This document shows positions 59,201-64,000 of a DNA stretch of 64,000 nt, one piece after another (the stretch's first letter is position 1; each line of letters begins with the position of its first letter). Below the pieces are notes generated by a model. It had not been told where the DNA came from. It ran no database searches and saw nothing but the letters and a program-made list of their open reading frames with translations. Source of the DNA: JAKLIX01 sp964605655. Lineage in GTDB: Bacteria > Bacteroidota > Bacteroidia > Bacteroidales > CAIXZF01. The DNA is taken from assembly GCA_964605655.1 (NCBI GenBank), contig CAZSDK010000009.1, positions 62,001 to 126,000 of the forward strand, read 5' to 3'. A program made the position numbers and the translations under genes.

Positions 59201-59949
59201 TTGTGCGTCTCGGCTTTCAGAGAGATGACCGTGGAAACCGGCCGCAGCACAAAATAGCCTGCTGCATGCTGTACCGCCGGTGCAAACTGCAGAACATCAG
59301 GTCCTTCGATGAATGCAACATTATCGGTATATGCCGATACAATGCGGTTCTTATTGGCAGAAGAGGTTTTTTTAATGAGCTGGAACAACGTTTCTGCCTT
59401 TTCTTCACCGTCGATGATAAAAAGTCCGTTGAAGATCTTATGCCGGCAATGCTCAGAGTTCACCTGTGAAAAACCGAAGACTTCGCTGTCGGTCAGTTTC
59501 CTTCCCAGCTGGCAGGCTAGATTTTCCAGGTATTCTATTTCATCAGAGGAAAGCGCCAGGCCTTCCTCCTTGTTGTATCGGCTGATATCCTCAATAAGGC
59601 GGAGCGGTTCAGGCAGATGACCGATCTCAAAAAGCTGCTGGTCCAGTCCGTGATACACTGCCTGTAACATCCGGTCGAAGGGGTGGTCGTTCCCTTCCAC
59701 CCTTCGGAATTCTTCCATCCTGCTGATTCCCGGTATCCCCATGTTCTGGGTGATTTCCACGGCATTGGTACTCCAGGGTGTCACCATTTCCTTTCTCGGT
59801 CCGATGAAGGTTCCCGGGAGGGCACTTCCTTCCAGGTGGCGGGCATTCCCAAAGAGCCAGCAGAGCCTTTCCAAGTATTCTGAGGCCAGGGGGATGGGGG
59901 ATTCAACGGCGATAAGAGTCTGGGATTCAGATTGAAAAAAGTATATCAT
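56254..59949 (-). CDS. purL: Phosphoribosylformylglycinamidine synthase (single-chain PurL)
   Basis: PurL converts FGAR to FGAM with ATP and glutamine in purine synthesis. The 1231-aa protein is the large single-chain form: an N-terminal PurS-like part, FGAM synthetase modules (EVFGFSQVNSEHCRHKIFNG, SLKAETHNFPTTVEPFNGAATG, AGGIGYANS) and a C-terminal class I glutamine amidotransferase. Its triad is Cys1081 (GICNGCQLM), His1191 and Glu1193 (PHLER). The ATG at 59949 follows a -7 box at 59969-59976. purE and hpt at 14 kb belong to the same metabolism. Confidence 0.96.
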   Translation of the reverse strand: MIYFFQSESQTLIAVESPIPLASEYLERLCWLFGNARHLEGSALPGTFIGPRKEMVTPWSTNAVEITQNMGIPGISRMEEFRRVEGNDHPFDRMLQAVYHGLDQQLFEIGHLPEPLRLIEDISRYNKEEGLALSSDEIEYLENLACQLGRKLTDSEVFGFSQVNSEHCRHKIFNGLFIIDGEEKAETLFQLIKKTSSANKNRIVSAYTDNVAFIEGPDVLQFAPAVQHAAGYFVLRPVSTVISLKAETHNFPTTVEPFNGAATGSGGEIRDRMAGGKGSIPLAGTAVYMTSYPRLGQGRRWEDTPPRPWLYHNPQEILIKASNGASDFGNKFGQPLINGSLLTFEHQDWGKMYGFDKVIMLAGGIGYANSTDSYKERPRKGDKIIVLGGDNYRIGMGGGAVSSVATGEYANQIELNAVQRSNPEMQKRVYNAIRAMAENETNPIIAIHDHGAGGHLNSLSELVEHTGGTIDIDRLPVGDPTLSGKEIIGNESQERMGLVIRPEDAPYLQQVCERERAPYYEVGQITDDQHLLFEDGRTGERPIDLELGNFFGKPPRTVMQDQRLDAPLNPLVYDPALWQEYLRQVLQLEAVACKDWLTNKVDRSVTGRVAMQQTAGTIQLPVNNLGISTLDYQGKKGVATALGHAPAPGLIDPEAASRLAVAEALTNLVWAPVEKGLEGVSLSANWMWPARQPGEDDRLYRAVKALSDFCIELKINVPTGKDSLSMTQKYPDGSQVISPGTVIVSAVGEVSDVRAAVTPVLKPDPAATLWYLDFSGSGPELGGSSLAQILGQLGDAVPDIADAGLFRRSFEALQELLRENLILAGHDVSAGGLITTLLEMLFPTGDPEGGMRIDLSEIEHNKDIVQLLFSEKPGVVMEIRDREKVSAILAKHQVKALLLGQWTPERNLEIRVKGQSYSLNINEYRDIWYQTSFRMDVQQCGEAHARQRYQNYKQQPLKFRFPAPFTGKKSGYPIFEERTSATPRAAIIREKGVNGDREMAYSLYYAGFEVKDVHMTDLISGRENLEDVQMIVFVGGFSNSDVLGSAKGWAGAFLYNERARVALDAFYQRKDTLSLGICNGCQLMVELGLLYPDHHKMPSMKVNASGKFESQFLNVSIAENHSVMFSSLAGSRLGVWVAHGEGRFRFPLPLEEYHVPAYYSYQEYPGNPNESDGAVAAICSADGRHLAMMPHLERAIFPWQWAHYEHGRQDDELTPWVEAFVNARLWIENHR

Positions 59950-59968
59950 AGCAAGAGCGTTCGAAGTT

Positions 59969-59976
59969 CAAAAGTA
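59969..59976 (-). promoter_or_regulatory. Bacteroidota -7 box for purL
   Basis: TACTTTTG on the minus strand matches TAnnTTTG, 19 nt before the ATG. No PurR-type operator is recognised. Confidence 0.45.
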
Positions 59977-60109
59977 CGGTATTCTCACGTACCATGGGAG
60001 GGATCATTGATGGTACCGTTTCCATCATAAACTATAGTATATTGATCTATTGATGATTACAAGATATTTCAGGATAAAAAAAATCTGAGCCGAAAATTGA
60101 AAATATTTT

Positions 60110-60117
60110 TATCTTTG
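60110..60117 (+). promoter_or_regulatory. Bacteroidota -7 box for tRNA-Pro
   Basis: TATCTTTG matches TAnnTTTG, 16 nt before the tRNA 5' end at 60134. Confidence 0.55.
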
Positions 60118-60133
60118 CACCCTCATAAGAGAT

Positions 60134-60207
60134 CGGGGCGTGGCGCAGTTGGCTAGCGTACTTGCATGGGGTGCAAGGGGTCGGAAGTTCGAGTCTTCTC
60201 GCCCCGA
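60134..60207 (+). tRNA. tRNA-Pro (anticodon GGG)
   Basis: This is a 74-nt cloverleaf. The acceptor stem CGGGGCG / CGCCCCG has the C1-G72 pair typical of tRNA-Pro and discriminator A73. The D stem is GCGC / GCGT. The anticodon stem CTTGC / GCAAG encloses loop ATGGGGT, giving anticodon GGG with an A32-U38 pair. The T stem GGAAG / CTTCT encloses loop TTCGAGT. CCA is not encoded. It decodes CCC and CCU. It is transcribed alone and followed by a terminator. Confidence 0.96.
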
Positions 60208-60217
60208 CAAAGACAGG

Positions 60218-60271
60218 GTGAGAGTGAGTCTGAGTACTTAGAAGTACTGAGGTTTGCTCTCGCTTTTTTTT
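60218..60271 (+). terminator. Intrinsic terminator after tRNA-Pro
   Basis: An interrupted hairpin: outer stem GTGAGAG / CTCTCGC, inner stem AGTACTT / AAGTACT around an AG loop. It is followed by eight T residues at 60264-60271. Confidence 0.82.
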
Positions 60272-60355
60272 ATTTAGCACCTGCCTCAACGCAGTCAGTT
60301 TTCAACAAGTTCTGGAAGTCGAACTAACAAAAAAAGACCCGCTTGGTTGGGCACT

Positions 60356-60700
60356 TTAATCGATATCCAGTATCGTCCTCAGACTTTCCTTCAGTTCCAT
60401 CACCAGGTCACGGGGTAATTTCCCGACCTTTTTAACCAGCCTCTTATTATCAATGGCCCTGATCTGATCTGTCATGATATCGCAACTTTCTTCCAGTCCG
60501 CCACTGCCCTGTGGAATATGAATCCTCAATACTTCCACCTTCGGTTGAACATTGGTAGTCAACGGACAAATAATGGATGAAGGATGGACTTTATTCAGCA
60601 GGTCTGTCTGGACAATAATGACCGGTCTTACTTTGCCGGGTTCAGTCCCCATGGTCGGGTTCAGGTCGGCTATCCAGATTTCAAACTGCCTGCCCATCAT
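60356..60700 (-). CDS. mazF: MazF/PemK-type mRNA interferase toxin
   Basis: This 114-aa protein has the CcdB/PemK beta-barrel pattern: the start RQFEIWIADLNPTMGTEPGKVRPVIIVQTD carries the EPGKVRPV loop, followed by IICPLTTN and ESCDIMTDQIRAIDNKRL, with the catalytic Arg in the first loop and the Thr/Ser of the TDQIR strand. It should cleave mRNA at short motifs. It overlaps the antitoxin gene upstream by 20 nt, the usual order of antitoxin first. The start may be the second ATG at 60697. Confidence 0.9.
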   Translation of the reverse strand: MMGRQFEIWIADLNPTMGTEPGKVRPVIIVQTDLLNKVHPSSIICPLTTNVQPKVEVLRIHIPQGSGGLEESCDIMTDQIRAIDNKRLVKKVGKLPRDLVMELKESLRTILDID

Positions 60701-60920
60701 GATCCATTATCTCAAATTCATGGAGCACCTGCAGGGACTCATCCCTTACTAATCCTGACTCTGTTACGAGCTTAGATGCCAGGAGTTTTCTTTTCTGGAC
60801 CTTGTTGTAATAAGCCAAGGCTTCATTGATGTACCGGTTTCTCGGTTTTTTGATTTTATTCACAAGCTGTTCCGTTTCGTTGAAAACAGCGTCATCCAGC
60901 TTTAAAGAAAGCGTCTTCAT
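60681..60920 (-). CDS. Ribbon-helix-helix-like antitoxin for MazF
   Basis: This 79-aa protein opens with a strand and two helices (MKTLSLKLDDAVFNETEQL, then KKPRNRYINEALAYYN) typical of RHH DNA-binding antitoxins, and ends in an acidic tail that would bind the toxin. It likely neutralises the adjacent MazF and represses the shared promoter, whose -7 box lies at 60943-60950. The N-terminal RHH type differs from the AbrB-type MazE of E. coli. Confidence 0.82.
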   Translation of the reverse strand: MKTLSLKLDDAVFNETEQLVNKIKKPRNRYINEALAYYNKVQKRKLLASKLVTESGLVRDESLQVLHEFEIMDHDGQAV

Positions 60921-60942
60921 CTTTTCCTGCTTTATAATACCC

Positions 60943-60950
60943 CAAAAGTA
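60943..60950 (-). promoter_or_regulatory. Bacteroidota -7 box for the toxin-antitoxin pair
   Basis: TACTTTTG on the minus strand matches TAnnTTTG, 22 nt before the antitoxin ATG. Confidence 0.45.
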
Positions 60951-60998
60951 TATACAAATCGGGTTTACTCCAAATCACACTGCAAGAAATTCACCAAT

Positions 60999-61460
60999 TT
61001 ATTTGTGGTACTCCTCCATCACAATCTTTCGCTGCCCCATCATCACCTCCCATGAATGAGGTAAACGCATCAGCTCCTCGAGATTCTCCGGCAACACCTG
61101 CCAGCGCAGCCCATATTTATCCATACACCAGCCGCATTGTGACTCAGCGCCCTCCCGTGTGAAATAATCCCAGTACCGGTCTATCTCCTGCTGGTCTTTA
61201 CACAGTATGGTGAAAGCCAGGGCATCGTTGAAGGAGTGATGTTCCTTTTCGGTGCACATCAGGGCGTACTTCTGGCCGAAAATGGTCACTTCACTCATCT
61301 CAGCATAGCCGCTGGGTGTCACCCCGAGAGGCACGATGGTCCCTTCTTCGAGAGCGCTTCCGAAGATGCCTTTGTAATATTCGATGACCTTTGAAAGATA
61401 GCCTCCATCGGTGCTGTACCAGAGACTGGGAATGATTTTATTGTGACCCATATTACTCAT
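60999..61460 (-). CDS. VOC-superfamily (PhnB/3-demethylubiquinone methyltransferase-like) protein
   Basis: This 153-aa protein has the paired beta-alpha-beta-beta-beta modules of the vicinal oxygen chelate fold. It opens NKIIPSLWYSTDGGYLSKVIEYYKGIFG and includes SEVTIFGQKYALMCTEKEHHSFNDALAFTILCKDQQEIDRYW and CGWCMDKYGLRWQVLPENL, the hallmarks of the PhnB-like group (PF06983). The enzymatic activity of this group is unclear. It is monocistronic. The start ATG at 61460 is followed by a second ATG three codons on. Confidence 0.85.
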   Translation of the reverse strand: MSNMGHNKIIPSLWYSTDGGYLSKVIEYYKGIFGSALEEGTIVPLGVTPSGYAEMSEVTIFGQKYALMCTEKEHHSFNDALAFTILCKDQQEIDRYWDYFTREGAESQCGWCMDKYGLRWQVLPENLEELMRLPHSWEVMMGQRKIVMEEYHK

Positions 61461-61992
<532 letters not shown>

Positions 61993-63951
61993 ATGAAAAT
62001 CGAGAAAAAACCGGCACCCGCTAAAAAAAAAGTCAGTGCTGCCCCGGAAAAATCTTCACACGGGTGGATTCATTACCTTGTGTTGTTTGCGTTCGCTTTT
62101 GTGCTTTACGGTAACAGCATTTCCAATAAATTTGCGCTGGACGACGGTTATGTGATCACCGGCAATAAGTTCACCAAGCAGGGTTTTGAGGGGATCCCCG
62201 CCCTGCTGAGCAAGCATTTTTTTGCGGGATATTATGGCGATAAGGAAATCTTCCTGCCGGGAGGACGATACCGGCCTTTATCCCTGGTTACCTACGCAAT
62301 TGAATATCAGGTCTCTGGAGAAAACCCCCACTTGAACCATTTTGTCAATGTATTGCTGTACGCGCTGACCGGATGCGTGTTGTTCAGTTTCCTGCGCAGA
62401 CTCTTTAACCAGAACCGGTCAGAAAAGTGGTACCTGTCGGTCCCTTTGGTGGCGGTCCTGCTCTTCCTCGCACATCCGGTCCACACCGAGGTGGTTGCCA
62501 ACATCAAAGGAAGGGATGAGATCCTGTCGCTCCTCGGCTCGCTGCTTTCCGGTGTTTTCTATCTGAAATACCTTGCTCACCGGCGTTGGAAATACCTGGT
62601 CTATATTTTTTTATGCTTCCTGATGGCTGTCTTCTCAAAAGAAAATGCCTTCCTGTTCATCGTACTGATCCCCCTGTCGATTTATTTTTTCAGGGAGTGG
62701 AAATTCCGCGACAACATCATTGCCCTGACACCATTGCTGGTTGCCGGCATCATCTTTCTCCTGGTCAGGGCGGCAGTGCTGGCGGGATTACCGGCAAGGC
62801 CATCGACCGAACTGCTTGACAATCCTTTTGTCGAGGCTACAATGGCCCAGAAATACGGGACCATTTTGTTCACCCTGGGGATGTACCTGAAACTGCTGTT
62901 TATTCCGCATCCCCTTACCTGGGATTATTATCCATACCATATTGCCCTGGTTGATTTCACCTCAGTTAAAGTGTGGATATCCCTGGTACTGTACCTCTTG
63001 CTGGCCGGAGCAGCCCTGGCAGGGATCCGGAAGAAGACCGTGTTTTCCTATGCCATCCTGTTTTTTCTCATTGCCTTATCGCTGGTTTCCAACCTGGTTT
63101 TCCCGATCGGCGTTTTCATGGCCGAAAGGTTCTTGTACCTGCCGTCCGTTGCGTTCTGCCTCCTGGCGGCCTGGGTGCTAGTGAGGTACCTGTATCCTTA
63201 CCTGAAAAAGAAAAACCTGTCTGCCGCGACCAGCCTGCAGGGACTGCTGCTGGTCATCCTCCTGCTCTTTACCATCAAAACCGTCAGCCGGAACACCGTG
63301 TGGAAGGATGATTATACCCTGTACACCACCGATGTGGAAACCTCGGCCAACAGCGCCAAGGGCAACAACATTGCCGGCCAGTGGTATGCCTATGCCGCAA
63401 ACCGGGCTGACAATGCCGCCAGGAAGAATGAGTTATATGCCAAAGCGCTGCAGCATCTGCAAAAGGCTGTCACCATCCATCCCACCTTCCAGGATGCCAT
63501 TTTTCACCTCGGGAACGTCTACCATGATTACCTGGGAACAAATGATTCGACCCTGGCCTGTTATCTGAGGGTGTTACGGTTGAATCCGAATGAAAACATG
63601 GTATACCAGAACCTGGAGCTTCTTCTCAAATCAGAGGCGGACCCCGGGGCCCAGATAGAAATATGGCAAAAAGTCCAGGCGCTTAACCCTGGCCGTTACG
63701 AACCCAATTTTCACCTGGCAGCTTTATATGCAGTGACTGACCTGCCTCTGGCGGTCAGGTACATGGAAGCAGCAGCAAAAGCAAAACCGGAAGCCATTGA
63801 TGCCCTTAAGTTCCTGGGCACTGCCAGTATCAACTTGCAGCAATACGAACAGGCAGTGGGTTATTACAACAAAGTGATTTCGCTGATGCCATCAGATTCT
63901 GAAGCGGTCAGAAATAAAGCGATCGCCGAAAAATTGATACTTGATAATTGA
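61993..63951 (+). CDS. TMTC-like membrane protein with TPR repeats (probable GT-C glycosyltransferase)
   Basis: This 652-aa protein has a basic cytoplasmic N-terminus and about ten transmembrane segments (25-460). A C-terminal TPR region follows (480-650), including DAIFHLGNVYHDYLGTNDSTL and ALKFLGTASINLQQYEQAVGYYNKVI. The first loop has the GT-C acidic pair in FALDDGYVITGN (D50, D51), followed by HPVHTEVVANIKGRDE and MAERFLYLPS. This is the layout of animal TMTC O-mannosyltransferases and their bacterial relatives. It probably transfers a sugar from a lipid carrier to a periplasmic acceptor. The coding end runs into a TTGATAATTGATAA repeat. Confidence 0.8.
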   Translation: MKIEKKPAPAKKKVSAAPEKSSHGWIHYLVLFAFAFVLYGNSISNKFALDDGYVITGNKFTKQGFEGIPALLSKHFFAGYYGDKEIFLPGGRYRPLSLVTYAIEYQVSGENPHLNHFVNVLLYALTGCVLFSFLRRLFNQNRSEKWYLSVPLVAVLLFLAHPVHTEVVANIKGRDEILSLLGSLLSGVFYLKYLAHRRWKYLVYIFLCFLMAVFSKENAFLFIVLIPLSIYFFREWKFRDNIIALTPLLVAGIIFLLVRAAVLAGLPARPSTELLDNPFVEATMAQKYGTILFTLGMYLKLLFIPHPLTWDYYPYHIALVDFTSVKVWISLVLYLLLAGAALAGIRKKTVFSYAILFFLIALSLVSNLVFPIGVFMAERFLYLPSVAFCLLAAWVLVRYLYPYLKKKNLSAATSLQGLLLVILLLFTIKTVSRNTVWKDDYTLYTTDVETSANSAKGNNIAGQWYAYAANRADNAARKNELYAKALQHLQKAVTIHPTFQDAIFHLGNVYHDYLGTNDSTLACYLRVLRLNPNENMVYQNLELLLKSEADPGAQIEIWQKVQALNPGRYEPNFHLAALYAVTDLPLAVRYMEAAAKAKPEAIDALKFLGTASINLQQYEQAVGYYNKVISLMPSDSEAVRNKAIAEKLILDN

Positions 63952-64000
63952 TAATTGACAATTTGATTTTTTGGTCCGCTGGTACACTGGTACACTGAAA
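63952..64000. repeat. Short direct repeats at the right edge
   Basis: TTGATAATTGATAATTGACAATTT continues across the stop of the TPR gene, then CTGGTACA-type units follow (CTGGTACACTGGTACACTG). The array may continue past the window. Confidence 0.6.

Noticed and set aside
60047..60289. 80-aa minus-strand frame
   Set aside because: It is antisense across the tRNA-Pro gene and its terminator, and the predicted peptide has no family signal.

Overview
The window looks like a chromosomal segment from a Bacteroidota member, probably an uncultured Bacteroidales-like lineage. The evidence is four secreted proteins with type IX secretion (T9SS) C-terminal sorting domains and a fifth on a subtilase, the gliding ABC ATPase GldA, Bacteroidota-only families (DUF3822, short AMP nucleosidase, CCDC81-like HU/SPOR protein), a tRNA-guanine transglycosylase without zinc cysteines, and many promoters with the Bacteroidota -7 box TAnnTTTG just upstream of starts. 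Nothing points to a plasmid or an intact prophage.

Layout. 1-19.5 kb is dense housekeeping: CoA synthesis (coaD, panB), 16S rRNA methylation (rsmD with DUF3822), Mn efflux (mntP), a T9SS subtilase, a PutP-type symporter, a pseudouridine synthase, the hpt-adk-obg-PAP2 operon, purE, an O-methyltransferase, an M16 peptidase, gldA and metK. 19.5-27.5 kb is an accessory island. It holds structured non-coding DNA, a deleted IS1182-type transposase remnant, a palindromic element and four T9SS cargo genes. Two of those genes are separated and flanked by three direct copies of a 125-bp hairpin-rich repeat. Copies 1 and 3 carry the decayed 3' end of a yifB/comM-like gene, and a truncated ORF6N gene lies at copy 3. 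27.4-29.5 kb has an 18-copy heptamer array and hutU.

29.5-50 kb returns to core genes: a coiled-coil lipoprotein, an ECF sigma factor, a GT2, tgt, an LptF/G permease, dnaK, trmB, kdsB, a deoxynucleoside kinase, a GH3 protein, ispE, amn, holA and two tandem acyl-CoA ligases. A 20-unit CGGGAT minisatellite fills the holA/ligase convergent gap. 50-52.4 kb is a compact operon with a fused nucleotidylyltransferase-GHMP sugar kinase, a RhaM-family mutarotase and an SDR, divergent from a FucP-like sugar permease. It could be a deoxysugar uptake and activation locus. 53.6-56.2 kb encodes two paralogous polytopic membrane proteins of unknown role. Then come purL, tRNA-Pro(GGG), a MazF-type toxin with antitoxin, a VOC protein, a repeat-rich spacer in which both minisatellite families sit side by side, and a TMTC-like membrane/TPR protein at the right edge.

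The strongest candidates for something undescribed are the repeat-bounded T9SS cargo cassettes (21.0-25.5 kb) and the kinase-nucleotidylyltransferase locus (50.0-53.6 kb). All family assignments come from reading motifs by eye, with no database search.
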